From contig JAOCPU010000024.1 in assembly GCA_035772785.1 (NCBI GenBank), positions 1 to 64,000 of the forward strand: a DNA stretch of 64,000 bases, written 5' to 3'. This document shows, piece after piece, positions 30,914 through 42,854 of the stretch (positions are counted from its first letter, which is position 1; every line of letters begins with the position of its first letter). The position numbers and the translations under genes were made by a program. This DNA comes from Phlebiopsis flavidoalba. Its lineage: Eukaryota; Basidiomycota; Agaricomycetes; Polyporales; Phanerochaetaceae. The notes under the pieces were generated by a model that saw only the letters and a program-made list of their open reading frames with translations, did not search any database and was not told the DNA's origin.

Positions 30914-33523
30914 TTACAGACCCTTTGCCGCCTTTACAAAACGCGCGCATCCCTTCTCCTCGTCCTTGCCTGCACCGTCCTCGCGCTCGACACCACCACT
31001 CACGTCTACCGCCCACGGCGCGACAGTCTCCACCGCCTACCCTCACATTCTCCGGCGTCAGGCCTCCGGCGAGGGACAATCTGGCACGTGTATTGGTACA
31101 GCGGCTCATGCGCCTCCTGCGCACCCTGCACGACCCGCCCCATCGCCTCCGCAGCGCGCGCGTCCGCGCCAATCTCGCCCTTCCTCACGAACCCGCGCGC
31201 GAGGACGAATGGGTCCCCAGTCGATAGCGTCGTCCCCCCGCGCCGCCCGCTCAGGCAGCCGCCCGGCGCACCGGGGCGCACGAGGCGTCGAGCAGGATGC
31301 GCCGCGCGTGCCAAGCCCGGACGCGCGGCACCGTCGAGCGCGTGTATGTTCCGCGCCGGACGTGGAACGCGCGCAGTTACGGGCACGGGGATGTGTCGTG
31401 CTGTATGTTTTTAGTTCGGCGGGCTCGGTGGCCGTGCAGCTGCACCGCGTCCTCGCCCCTGAGGCGCGCGGGTAGGTGGCGATCGCCGAGAGAATCGTTT
31501 AGGTAGACTCTGATTTTGGAATACTGCCCTGACGAAAGGAGCGCGGCGTTGCGACTTTTGGGAGAGTCGGGGCTACTGAGTGTGGCGCTAGTGAGGCGGC
31601 GCGCGTGGGCTGTGAACCACGGCTCGTTCGGCTCAGGGAGTGTCGGCGACAGCGAGTGGGGGTTGAGTAAGGCGTTTTTTGTGCGTATATCGCGCGCGGC
31701 GATGCGTTGGGTACCGTCATCGAGCGAGACGTGTCGCTTGCGTCGTGGGCACGAAACATGAGACCGAGCATATCCGCGCCGTATCTGCCGCAGCGAGAGC
31801 CTCCTCCATCTCCGTGCGGGATACCACAGATCTTGACGAGCGGGACATTCTCGCGGGCCTTACCCTTGGGCTCTTCCGGTGCGCTTGAGAAGGTGGCGGA
31901 TAAACGCACGCGTGTCGGCGCGCGCATAAGGCTCTCGCCGACGAGCACCGCGCCGACGCCCTGCGCGTGACATATGTCTGGACGTCTGGCCCGCGGGGCC
32001 CCGCGATACCGCTGAGCGCGCACAACACGACGTCGCGCTCGCGTACCATCCTCTCCGCGAGACGGCTCGTCGTGCCCATGTCGACGTTGAAGTCGTGTAA
32101 ATTGCGGTTGTTGACTCCAATGACGACCCGCGTGAGCCGAGTGCGAGCGCGATTTCCATTTCTGCTGCGTTGTTCACCTCGACGAGCGGCTCCATGCCGA
32201 GGGATTGTGAGTACGCGTACAGTTCCTTTAGCCGTGTTTCGGAGAGTGTCGCGACGATGAGGAGCACCGTGTCCGCGCCATGCAACCGCGCTTCGTCGAT
32301 CTGGTACTCATCGACAATGAAGTCCTTGCGCAGGATAGCCGGGCGGTTGGGCAGCGTGTCCACAGCTTGACGCGCAAGCCGCAATGTCGAGCAACGAGCC
32401 CTTGACACCACGTCGGCTCCGTGAGCACTGAGATGACCGACGCGCCGCTCAGCGCATACGTGAGCGCCTGCTGCTGTGCCCGCGTTTTCGCGTTCATCCG
32501 CAATCGGACCCTTCGAACGGCTCGCGCGTTTGACCTCGGCCATGAGCGCAGGCTTGATTTCCGCGATGCCTTGAGCCGCTCGGGGGAATGCAATCGGCAT
32601 GGGCGGTGCGAGCTGCATCGCGAGGAGCGTGCGCAGGTCGGGGCCGGCGTAATCGTCGTGCCCGGCGTCGCCTTCGGCCGCCTCGACGTCCTTCTGGCGC
32701 TGTGCTCAGATATCTTCTCGAGGATCGTTGGCACCTCTGGCCGACATCGATTTCGACGCCGGCCGCCTTTTGGCCCAGCTCGAACGCCGGCAGCGACGCG
32801 TCGAGCACGCGGAAGTCCGGGTTCGCGGTCCCACGTCCAGCACCTTGAGGTGCAGGAAGTTGCGCAGAAGGGCGTCGCCGTTATTTCGGAGAGGATGCTC
32901 TCGGGGTGGTACTGCACGGCTTCGAGCCTGTGTATGTTGCTACGGTGGCGCACTGCATAGGGGACCCATGATGATACGCCGCTCTGTTCAGTAGGACAGC
33001 GGTCACGGGCGAGGTCGGCCGGGATGCTCTTCACGCCCTGCGCTGAGCCGGTGATAGCGCGTCGTCGACTGTGGATTGCCCTTTATGAGGCAGGCCCTTG
33101 AAGCAGCTATGCGGTTGTTCGTGGCGGATGCCGCTCACTTTTACCGTGCATGATCTCGCCAGTGGCATACTGTACAATCCTTGAGATGTGAAGCTTCAAT
33201 ACATAAACCTGTCGACTCACGCAATACTCTCCTCCGAACACATCGACGGTACACTCCAGACCCATGCATACTCCGAGAATAGGCACCTGCCGGCGAAATA
33301 TTTAATGGCTTCCCGAGAGATGCCCGAGTCAGTTTGTGGTGTGCCCAGGGCCGGGGGAGATGATAAGTCGGTTAATGCGTAGCTGGGGAATCGCAGAGGC
33401 GGGGATGGCGTCGTTCCGGATTACGGTCACCTCTGCACCCAGGCGTGGCAAAGCGGACTGGTTTACAGGTTCCAGGTGAATGAGTCAAAGTTGTCAATCA
33501 TGAGCACGTCAATGGGGACGCAT
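30914..33523 (-). CDS. trpC: Trifunctional tryptophan biosynthesis protein TrpC (GATase-IGPS-PRAI)
   Basis: This is a fused enzyme carrying the glutamine amidotransferase of anthranilate synthase, indole-3-glycerol-phosphate synthase and phosphoribosyl-anthranilate isomerase. The GATase (33,523 to ~32,900) begins [14 protein letters not shown], then [22 protein letters not shown], and later [11 protein letters not shown] with the catalytic His-x-Glu. The IGPS (about 32,640-31,960) has [47 protein letters not shown] and a [17 protein letters not shown] segment across a frameshift. The PRAI (about 31,940-30,914) has LVKICGI and [10 protein letters not shown] and ends VKAAKGL. The start at 33,523 requires one extra C in a CCCC run; ATG 33,501 is the alternative. 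Length of about 870 codons is slightly above the usual ~760, consistent with insertions. The promoter is shared with the divergent DRS2 gene. Confidence 0.9.
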
Positions 33524-34495
33524 AGCTGAGGTTGGGAGTGACATATTGGGCTAGCTTTGGCTGTGAAAAAGAGATGTACTGGGTGGTATGCGGGTATCTC
33601 AAAGCTGTTAAATCTGTCAAGAGCATAGGTGAGGAACAGATTGGTCCGTCCAAACGCGGGTAGTACCAGATACGCACCTGTAATTAAAGAAAGCCGGGAT
33701 GATGATGTGTCTCGAAGCGGCGTGCGGTATCGCGAATATGAACCAACCCCCTGGCCCCCCCCACCCCCGTATGACCCCCCGCCCCCGCCTCCCCACCCCC
33801 CCCCCGCGGCCCCCCCGCGTCCTCCCCCACCCGCCTCCCCGCGTCTCCACCTCCTCTACACCCCCGCTACTTCCCGCCACCGGCCAAAGGACCCCGCCAC
33901 TCTTACTCTAACTCACCCTTCCGCTATCCTCGGCTCCCCCCCTTCCCCCCACCCCCCCCCCCTCCCCCCAAACACGCCCCCCCCGGGACCCGCCCATCCC
34001 CGTTCCGTTTCGCAGAAGATGCGAATGAAGGTCGGAGGAGGGAAACAGGACTCAGATGAGACAGGCAGAGGGCAAGGGTCGCCAGCCAAAAAGTTCTGGC
34101 CGCCATGACTTGATTATGGGCGCCAGTATCCGCCACGTGGGCAGACACTGCTTGCGGCGCGCCAAATCCGGTGCGCGGTCGCGAGACAATGTGTCGCCAA
34201 GTCCCGCGGTCGCGTGAGTTTGCCTCAACTCACCGCAACACACACCCACGGACGCCCCTTCGTCGACGCACCGCACCGACGAGTTTGGAAGGCGATCGAC
34301 TTATCTGCGTCTCGTCTCGCAGGCGAAACCCCGCGCTCGCGGCAGTATCAGCCCGCGCACGGGCGGCTAACACCCGGCCCGCTCCCCTCCTCATTCCACG
34401 CGCAGACCGACTCCGCCCAGCCAACTAGACCCTTTTCTCTCGACGACGAGGACGTACGTGCCGGACTCTCTTTGCGTTCGCCGTCCCTGACCGCG
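33524..34495. promoter_or_regulatory. Divergent promoter region, trpC / DRS2, with C-rich tract
   Basis: A 970-base head-to-head spacer. Its middle (33,746-34,000) is an extreme C-rich, strand-asymmetric tract. The portion nearest DRS2 contains an open frame (34,214 onward) that is in frame with the chosen DRS2 ATG and might extend it N-terminally. No classical TATA box or CPC1/Gcn4 site was confidently recognised. Confidence 0.45.
33746..34000. repeat. C-rich low-complexity tract
   Basis: Repeated runs of 4-9 C bases on the plus strand (G runs on the minus strand), interrupted by short A/T or CG steps. The minus strand has many closely spaced G-runs of three or more, so it satisfies the simple G-quadruplex pattern several times over. 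Confidence 0.85.
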
Positions 34496-37400
34496 ATGCA
34501 GTCCCAAGGAGAGCGGGCTCCCCTGGTGGCGGCAGCTCCGGCGCCCGCGCCTGCGGGCATGCACAATCGCGCCGGACGGCGAGTATTCTCCAGGACTTGG
34601 GACGACGAGGTGCAGCAACCCCACACGGGCGGGAAACCGTACCATTCATGAACGGCTCGGCAGCATATCCTGGAGTAGGTGAGTCCCGCCTGCCGCGCAA
34701 GCCCGTACAAAAGCCCCAGACGCAAGCCTCGTGGAATGGAAGTGGCCATGGCGGCGCGAGGAGGCCGAACTCACGGGCGGAGCGGGTGGTCGTTCGCGCT
34801 GAACTGACTCCGCATGGCGAACGGGGACTTCTCTGCTCGAACTTTGTCGGTCGAGCAAGCAAGTACAACGCTGCTACCTTTATTCCCAAATGTGCTTGTT
34901 CGGGTGCATCAGGGGTTTGACGTGTAAAATACGTCATTGCGAGAGCTTATGCCATTAACACTATAGAGCAACAATTCTCCACGATAGTACGTGCCAACTT
35001 TGGTTCTTCCTCTTTCAACCGTCATTATAGCAGCAATAACCCGGAGTCGTCCCCCACCAACCGCTCATACTACTAATTGCTCCCCTTGCTGTCGTCCCCT
35101 GCTGGCCTCGGACCCGGGATTTTTTTTTTAAGGAGTTCCATGAGGATCTGGTGCGTCTGGCTTGAAACAGCGCTTTGCACTGACTTATAACCGCCCACCC
35201 CAGTAAACGAGCATAACCAATCCGACCTGAGCTGATGCACGCAAGAGCAGTAGTACTCCAACCAGATGCTCATTTTCGACACGAAGTGGAAGAACTCCGA
35301 TCGGAGATTTTGGCCGTATGGAAAGTGACGTTTCATCCCGGCAGACGTCCTCGCTACGAGCCCCAACCCGAAGGCTCGACGGTACGTCGCACTTCACGTT
35401 GCAGGGATGTTCAACTCATCTGCTATACAGAGAGACCGAATCTGAAGATCAAACAAGCATCGCCTCAGACACTCCTACATGACAATATACGCCCCAGTTA
35501 GTCACCCAGATGCACGGAACCCTCCGCTCAGAACACCCAAACAACTCGCTATACACCTATGAAGGCACGTTGGAGCTTACAGGAAACATGGGCGTACCGA
35601 AGACGGTACCGCTGGGGCCTGACCAGATGCTTCTTCGCGGCGCGCAGATTAGGAACACGCCGTGGTGTTACGGGTTGGTTGTCTTTACGGGGGCACGAAA
35701 CGAAGCTCATGCGGAATGCTACGTAAGTGCTTCTCTTGCTGCACCTGAAATATGTGCTAAGAATATCTGGAGGTGCCGCTCCTATCAAGCGGACGGCAGT
35801 GGAGAAGCAGGTCAATGTTCAGATTGTGTTCTTGTTCGTGTTCCTGCTTTGCACTCTCTATTGGGTCGACTATTGGTGCGAGTATCCGCGGCGGTGAGTA
35901 ACACGTTTGTCAAATTATGAGACGAGACCTGATGCGCTTATTTATAGTGGTTCTTCTCGAGTCAACAATGGTATACGCTGCAAGAAACATCGTCTATTGG
36001 TGGGAGAGGTGAGGTCTGAGCATTATTCATCGAAAAACACGTACTCAATTTCCATTCAGCAAAGTCCTTCATTGAAGGTCAGATCGCGATTCTCGAACAA
36101 AATCGCCCGAGTTAGGTATTGACAGTTTCTCCTCACCAGACATATTGACGTTCATCATCCTCTACAACAACCTGATTCCGATCTCACTTATTGTCACCAT
36201 GGAAGTTGTCAAGTTCCAACAAGCGCAGCTGATCAATTTCGACTTGGATATGTACTAATGCCAAAACAGACACACCCGCCCTCTGCCGGACGTCGTCTCT
36301 CGTCGAAGAACTGGGTCAAATCGAATACGTATTCAGCGACAAAAACGGGCAGACCCTCACCTGTAATGAAATGGAGTTCCGTTGCTGCACGATCGCTGGA
36401 GTTGCCTACGCGGATGTGGTCGACGAGAGCAAACGTGGCGAAGACGGGAAAGACGGTTGGCGCACATTCGCGGAGATGAAGACCCTACTAGAAGGTGGAG
36501 CAAATCCCTTCGTCGATGTTGCAGCTGCGCCGAACCCGGAACGGGAAGTAGTCGACGAATTCTTGACGCTTCTCGCAGTCTGTCATACTGTTATCCCTGA
36601 GAACCGCGACGGCAAGATGCGCTATCAGGCCAGTAGTCCTGACGAGGCCGCTCTTGTTGCTGGTGCAGAACAACTTGGCTACCAGTTCCATGTACGCTAT
36701 TCGTCCATTACGACACCACCACAAACCGTCTCTAATGTCGATTTCATATAGACTCGCAAGCCCAAGTCGGTATTCGTCAACATTCGTGGTGCCAACTATG
36801 AATACGAAATCCTCAACGTCTGTGAGTTCAACTCGACGCGCAAGAGGATGTCAACTATCGGTCCGGTGCCCTGGATGGTAAGCTTAAGGTGTTTACCAAG
36901 GGTGCTGACACCGTTATCCTTGAGCGCTTGAGCGAACACCAACCGTATACCGAGAAGACATTGATACACCTCGAGGTGACAACCAGTCTCTTCCGTTCGT
37001 CTTTCTGTGTTGACTCGATATGCAGGACTATGCTACCGAAGGTCTTCGTACCTTGTGTATTGCTTCCGTGAAATTCCCGAACAAGAGTACAGACAATGGG
37101 TAACGATCTACAACGAGGCTGCTGCTACAATTAACGGTCGTGGCGAGGCGCTCGACAAAGCGGCAGAGCTCATCGAACGCGATCTCTTCCCTACTCGGCG
37201 CGACCGCGATCGAGGATAAGCTTCAGGACGGCGTTCCGGACACTATTCACACCCTGCAGATGGCGGGGGAATCAAGGTCTGGGTGCTCACTGGTGACCGT
37301 CAAGAGACAGCGATCAACATCGGCATGTCGTGTAGGCTGATTTCCGAGTCCATGAACCTGGTGTGTGGGTTTCTTCTATGCTGCTAGGCCTTGTGCCGAC

Positions 37401-39307
37401 GGTTCGTAGGTCATTATCAATGAGGAAACATCGCACGAGACAGCACGACTTTTATCAACAAACGGGTTGTCGGCCATCAAGAACCAGAGGAACGCGGGCG
37501 AATTGGAGGATCTTGCTTTGATCATTGGTACGACTAGCCTTTCTATTAGTGTCTGCAAAGCCTAATAAATCTTGATAAGATGGCAAGAGTCTAACGCGTT
37601 TGCTCTCGAGAAGGAAATATCGAAAACGTTCCTTGAGTTGGCTATTATGTGCAAGGCCGTGATTTGCTGTACGTCTGGCTCATAGATCACTTATGGGTGT
37701 AGCTAACTGTAATACCAAGGTCGTGTATCTCCCCTCCAGAAAGCCCTAGTAGTCAAGCTTGTGAAAAAGAATCAGCAAAGTCGCTGCTCTCTTGCCATCG
37801 GCGACGGGTTGCAAACGACGTCAGCATGATTCAGGGCCGCTCACGTCGGCGTGGGTATCTCGGGTCTTGAGGTGAGCGCCCACCCCATGCCTGCGACTGC
37901 TTCCATATATAATGTGCAATTTTAGGGTTTTACCAGCTGCTCGGTCTGCGGATGTCGCTATTTCGCAATTCCGCTATCTGAAAAAAGCTGCTGCTGGTGC
38001 ACGGCTCGTGGGAGTTTACCAGCGGTTGTCCAAACTCATTCTTTGTATGCATCCCATTCCATGACTATGTCTTTCGATATTAAGCGCCATTCTCCTAGAG
38101 ACTCATTCTACAAGAAACATCACGCTATATATGACACAATTTTGGGTAAGTCGCTCTCGTAGGTCTTTCTATCGTCAGATCCTGACACCATTGTAGTTTT
38201 TTCTCGTTCTTCAACAATTTCTCGGGACAAATTGCCTACGAATCATGGACGCTCTCGCTGTACAAACGTCGCTTTCACCGTTCTGCCCCCTCTCGTCATT
38301 GGTGTATTCGATCAATTCGATTTCTGCACGTATCCTCGACCGTTACCCACAGCTCTATATGCTCGGCCAGCAGAATAAATTCTTCACCAAAACCGCCTTC
38401 TGGATGTGGGTGGCCAATGCTTTTTTCTATCATAGCCTCGTAAGCGTCCGTCGTCTGGCTGTGTTCATATCTGATCTCATTTGTGCAGGTTTTGTTCGGC
38501 TTCTCTGTGATCTTGTTTGGGGGAGATCTCAAACAAGCTACCGGTTATGACTTCCGGACACTGGGTTTGGGGAACGATGCTGTATCTCGCTGTGCTTCTC
38601 ACAGTTCTCGGAAAGCTGCGCTCGTTTCTGAGTACGTGTCGAGTGCTATATATCATGTATTGTCGGCTGATGACCCTCTATAGCTTGTGGACCAAGTACA
38701 CCGTAGCAGGTAATTTTTCCACATAACTCGAATATAAACATCGCACACTAACACTGTTCGGTTAGCAATTCCTGGTTCCTTCCTCTTCACCATGCTCTTC
38801 CTACCATTATACGCTGTTGTTGCGCCTGCTATCGGCTTCTCCAAGGAGTATCAAAACATTGTCCCTCGATTGTGGGGCGATGCTGTTTTCTACTTCATGC
38901 TTCTACTTGTGCCATTATTCTGCCTTTCGAGAGAGACCTCGCATGGAAATAGTAAGTCCCTTGTTTTTTTTTGTATTGGTATGTGTCTGATTATATCCTC
39001 CTCACAGCTACCGGAGGACATACCGACCCGAGACGTATCACATCGCTCAAGAGATCCAGAAGTACAACATCCCCGACTACCGACCACGACAAGAACAGTA
39101 CGTATTCGCATTTGAAACATACTTACCCATGTCTCACGAGATCCCAGGTTCCAGAAGGCGATCAAGAAAGTACGAGCCGTCCAGCGCATGCGCCGGAATC
39201 GCGGCTTCGCATTTTCGCAGACAGAGAACGCTTCACGTCAAGACCAAGCTAGGCTCATCCGTGCTTATGACACTACGAAAACTGGCGCGCGCCCGTCAGG
39301 CTACTGA
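34496..39307 (+). CDS. DRS2: Drs2-type P4-ATPase (phospholipid flippase)
   Basis: This is an aminophospholipid flippase of the trans-Golgi/endosome that moves phosphatidylserine to the cytosolic leaflet. The N-terminus [20 protein letters not shown] leads to CSNFV...[13 protein letters not shown]1-TM2 follow (34,990-35,110, badly frameshifted; ANLFFLF and SPTNR still readable). [10 protein letters not shown], then [12 protein letters not shown] and [12 protein letters not shown] (actuator region) and [14 protein letters not shown] follow. The phosphorylation motif appears as [15 protein letters not shown] instead of DKTGTLT. The nucleotide-binding domain has [18 protein letters not shown] and [11 protein letters not shown]. 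Next are [30 protein letters not shown] and a disrupted GDGANDVSM (37,800-37,840), then TM segments up to [20 protein letters not shown]. The tail [19 protein letters not shown]...[12 protein letters not shown] ends at 39,307. The overall sequence fits the Drs2/ATP8A class better than Dnf. Confidence 0.9.
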
Positions 39308-39752
39308 GCGGGTCGCAATGTGTTTCGCTAGGGGGGGGGGGGGTTTTACTATTTTTATGGGAGATTAATTGTACTCTATTTGGACACTTGACAGATGGAC
39401 AATAATTGTACGGTAGTTGTCTTGCTGCTTCGTTGACTCGCGAGTTCTACACACAACCTGAGTAAAGGTATTTAACATACCGCCCAGGGCCCGTAGCGTG
39501 ATCTAACGGCAGATAACTACAATTAGCTCATAGGGCATCGCTGGGAAGATTAATGTATCAATCTGCCGTGGTACATGAATTATTCATGGCTGAATACTGA
39601 ATCCAAATATTCATATTCATATTGTACACATTTCCGTTCATTGCTATTTCGTTGCTCCAGCAGTAGTCAATCTGCCGTGGTACATGAATTATTCGTGGCT
39701 GAATACTGAATCCAAATATTCATATTCATATTGTACACATTTCCGTTCATTG
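39308..39752. other. Convergent spacer DRS2 / PSD with tandem duplication
   Basis: Contains a G13 run (39,331-39,343) directly after the DRS2 stop and most of a 109-bp tandem duplication (listed separately). No coding sequence is supported. Confidence 0.6.
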
Positions 39753-39775
39753 CTATTTCGTTGCTCCAGCAGTAG
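39558..39775. repeat. 109-bp tandem duplication
   Basis: Copy 1 (39,558-39,666) and copy 2 (39,667-39,775) are directly adjacent and differ at one base that I could find (ATTCATGGC versus ATTCGTGGC). The unit is AT-rich and includes an ATATTCATATTCATATTG stretch. Copy 2 overlaps the possible last exon of the minus-strand decarboxylase gene. Confidence 0.95.
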
Positions 39776-41391
39776 TCTTTCCAAGAGAGTACCCCACCTG
39801 TAAACTTGGGCTTAGAGACGTTCACAAGTACAGCGAAGGATTATGGCTAACCTTCATCAACGTCTCAATCGGCTTCTCCGAGCTCTGAACCAAGTCCGCA
39901 TCGAACCTAAAGCAAGCACATCAGCGCCACCAAAACACATGCTTCCGAGCAAGCACCCACTCAACGGAACCCTTAGGGAAGAGCGCCACGACGGTGCTTC
40001 CTCCGTAAGCGAAGAAGCCAAGTTCCTGGCCCGCTTGACTGTCTCACCCTTGTTGGCGCCAGCAGTCCACACGATGCTCCCGACCTGGTTTTCGCGGTCA
40101 CTCGGAGCTATACAATGCCCATGATTAATCGACTTACAAGCATGGCGCCGATGGCGACGAAAGCAACCGGCTTGCTAGTGGCCGTTTGCGTCAAGTACAA
40201 CACAGAACGTTTGTTGGCTGTGAAACACGTCAAATCCTGGCTCGTTGACGGCTTGTGGGTTTACTATCACGAGTGATCAGAAGCCTGTATAAATGACTGT
40301 CTGGTTGGCGTACCTGTGTAGTACTGGCCAGGAATATCGACAATGTCACCGACGATAGCGTCGATTGGGCTATGGAAGCGATGGGTAGTCGGCTGGTGCA
40401 AGTCTGGTGGTATATCAGGGGTTATAGACATAACGAAGAATCAGAGAGGGGCGCACCTGAAGATAGCTACGCTAGAGTTCTCGAATGTCTTTGCCAAATC
40501 GGAATCAGGGGTAACGTTGAGAAGCGTCGGGATATCGAAAGCCCGTGCCTTTGATCCTATATGCACGACGTCATATTCAGGCTTAAGAGCGAGTCAGACA
40601 AGGGTACTTACCAGAACTGCTTTGCCAGATCTACCGTGATGGGTACACCGTCAATCGGCAATCAGCCGCACTGCAAATACTCTTGGGATCGTCCTCATAC
40701 TGTACGGGCCGGGCATCGGGCTTGAGTTTGCGGTAGAAGAAGTCGTTGAAGCACTTGTACTTCGAGATGTCAGGCTCGAGGAGCTCGTCTACTTGAATGC
40801 TATAGGTCTCGATGAAGGAGGGTATGTTCTTGACCGACTCAGGGGAGTCGTATGCTTTGCCTTGCTGTACATACTGTCAGGGGATTGATTATGTACCCTA
40901 ATCAAACGAAACATACGCGGATTGACAAGTCCTTCAAGATAGATTCTACGGTTTGATTGTGCAAGATCTTGATTTGAGTGCCGCCCATAGAATAGAAGAT
41001 GCATGCCGAGGCTACACTGACAGTGAGGAAGTCTCAAAGCGCTTCAAGACCATATACATACCGAGGGTAATATAGGCATGCTCTCAAAGAACTATTCTCA
41101 GTGCTCCCCCTCATCTGCACATAGTTTCCCACATGATACTGCGCTCTATTGCTACGTCTTCGAGCGAGACAGCAGGCAGAAGCTTCTGCACGAAAGGAAT
41201 CGATAGCAGGCGGTGCATCGTCGCGCATGAATAGACTCGCGCGACATCATCGTGCTTGGTTGAGTGCTCGACAAGAGTCTGCAACGCGCCAGCCGCAAGC
41301 TTCGGGTCCCGCGACCTCCTCAGGGAGGTTGTTTGGGGTGGATGGTCTCTACGGGCTTTTGAGACACGTGAGATTCATGCAGGGAGGACAT
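39753..41391 (-). CDS. PSD: Phosphatidylserine decarboxylase
   Basis: This enzyme decarboxylates phosphatidylserine to phosphatidylethanolamine and is made as a proenzyme that self-cleaves to form a pyruvoyl group. The N-terminal part starts MSSLHESHVSQKPVETIHPK, then ALQTLVEHSTKHDDVARVYS and FVQKLLPAVSLEDVAIE. An intron follows (about 41,065-41,020), then GMHLLFYG, PESVKNIPSFIETYSIQVDE and FNDFFYRKLKPDARPV. SAADCRLTV, then IFRCAP, YHRFHSPIDAIVGDIVDIPG, VNPQAVNEPGFDVF and KPVAFVAIGAMLVGSIVW follow. The self-cleavage motif is in YFAYGGSTVVALFP (G-G-S-T; new N-terminus at Ser). The end is ambiguous: reading through gives a stop at 39,822, whereas splicing a ~54-bp intron gives KVGYSLGKTTAGATK and a stop at 39,753. 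The absence of an obvious mitochondrial leader suggests the Psd2/soluble type. A few frameshifts are present. Confidence 0.87.
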
Positions 41392-42032
41392 GGACTTTGT
41401 GGTTGTGGGGACAAAGGGTGGGACGTGAATATGTGTGCAAATAAATCTGCGGAGCAAATCGAGCTAGGTCGTATAAATAGGTGCCCACTTAAGCCAACCA
41501 AAACAAGCGTGTGGTAAGCGATGACGCCATTGAGCATATCGGCGTGATATGTTCCTGAGAGTGCGGAAAGAGAAACACAGTGAGATGTCATGTCGGCAAG
41601 AAAAGGGCCTGTAGGTTTGTAGACATTTTTGGAGGAGTTTCAATCCAAGAAGGCTCCGCTGGAAGGGAGGAAACTGGCGAGACGTCGCAACTTCACTCGG
41701 TATACGTGGCCCCTGCCGAGTGCTTGCCGAGCGATAGGCTTCGGGTGGTCGTGGGATCCCGACGTTTACCGAACATGAGAAGGGCGGGCTCGCTCTGGCC
41801 CTCTCCCTGGTTACGCCATCATAGACTACCTTCACCCACATTGACGGCAGTGTCGGTTAACGCATAGACCGAGTCACTTCTGGGCGTTTGCACTGATACG
41901 CTGATAAGGCCACTGGGGATAGGAGCGCTGAACGCGTGAGTCACGTCTACTTCAATGCATTTGTAGCGCTATGAATCTTATAAAAGGCGGACAGGTGCCC
42001 TTGTGTTGACGGCTTAGACGACCTCTGTCAGA
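41392..42032. promoter_or_regulatory. Divergent promoter region, PSD / GNAT gene
   Basis: A 640-base head-to-head spacer. A TATAAAAG box at about 41,979-41,986, some 50 bases upstream of the GNAT ATG, is a plausible TATA element for the plus-strand gene. Confidence 0.5.
41979..41986 (+). promoter_or_regulatory. Candidate TATA box of the GNAT gene
   Basis: TATAAAAG lies about 47 bases upstream of the ATG at 42,033, on the same strand. Confidence 0.4.
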
Positions 42033-42854
42033 ATGGAGTCCACAGAACTCTCGCCATTACGAATAAACCCAAAGACTGGGGAGCCCTTCATCCCCTCCTT
42101 TGCACCGCACTCAAATCTCATTCCTCACTCCACCTCGCCTTTAGCGACGCCTCTACGAATTATGCCATGATGAATGACCCTAAGGTCATTGCGACCCTCG
42201 AGAGGGACCACCCTATCCCTACTACGAGTCGCATGCCACGGAAATGGATTTTCTATGATCACCAAGGAAGCCGACGAATCTCTGCGAGAATGGAAGGAAG
42301 CGGTCGCGCTAGAGAGCACCGATGGCACAAAGAAGCTCGTGAGCACATGCCCTTGTGAGGTACATTCGGGAGGTGCAGGAAGATGGGACAGATATCATGC
42401 CTGGGTGACATCACCATACATCGTGTGTGGCTATCCTGAAGTTCAAGACGCAGGCAAGAGCGAGCCCGCTTGTGCAAGGAGAATGAAGCCCGCCCGCTGG
42501 GTGACCCGAGCTCATGTGGTGTATTGTGCGCGTAAGCACTTCGCTATGCCGATTCGTTGTGCTTTTTTTTATTGTGGTGCATTGCGTGTAGACTGCCTAG
42601 CAAGTTCACATCATGGCAAGGGCATCATGACCGCCGCATTTGCCGTGTTGATGAAGGAGTGGTTCGCTCCATGCATGGGCGTAAAAGCGATGCGAGTCGA
42701 GGCGTTTGAGGGGAACATTGGGAGCGTGAGGGTATTCGAGAAAAATGGGTTCAAGTTGGTGGACACCGTCCCATGTCCCAAGACCACCAACTTCGGTGTG
42801 CTTCGCACAGGATTACACATTCTACTCTGGGAGAGAAACATCGAGTTAATCTGA
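42033..42854 (+). CDS. GNAT-family N-acetyltransferase
   Basis: This is a predicted acetyl-CoA-dependent N-acetyltransferase of the RimJ/RimL-like class; the substrate is unknown. The start MESTELSPLRINPKTGEPFI is followed by NYAMMNDPKVIATLEGP (across a frameshift), YVREVQEDGTDIM and a CVAILKF strand. The acetyl-CoA pyrophosphate loop (motif A) is seen in SSHHGKGIMTAAFAVLMKEW near 42,600-42,660. MRVEAFEGNIGSVRVFEKNG (motif B, with the N-x-x-S-x-x-x-x-E/K pattern) follows. The C-terminus is GVLRTGLHILLWERNIELI with stop at 42,852-42,854. At least two frameshifts lie in the first half. The divergent neighbour PSD shares the upstream region. Confidence 0.8.

Noticed and set aside
32421..32960. 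Long plus-strand open frame opposite trpC.
   Set aside because: It is the GC-rich antisense shadow of the IGPS region, whose conserved motifs are on the minus strand.
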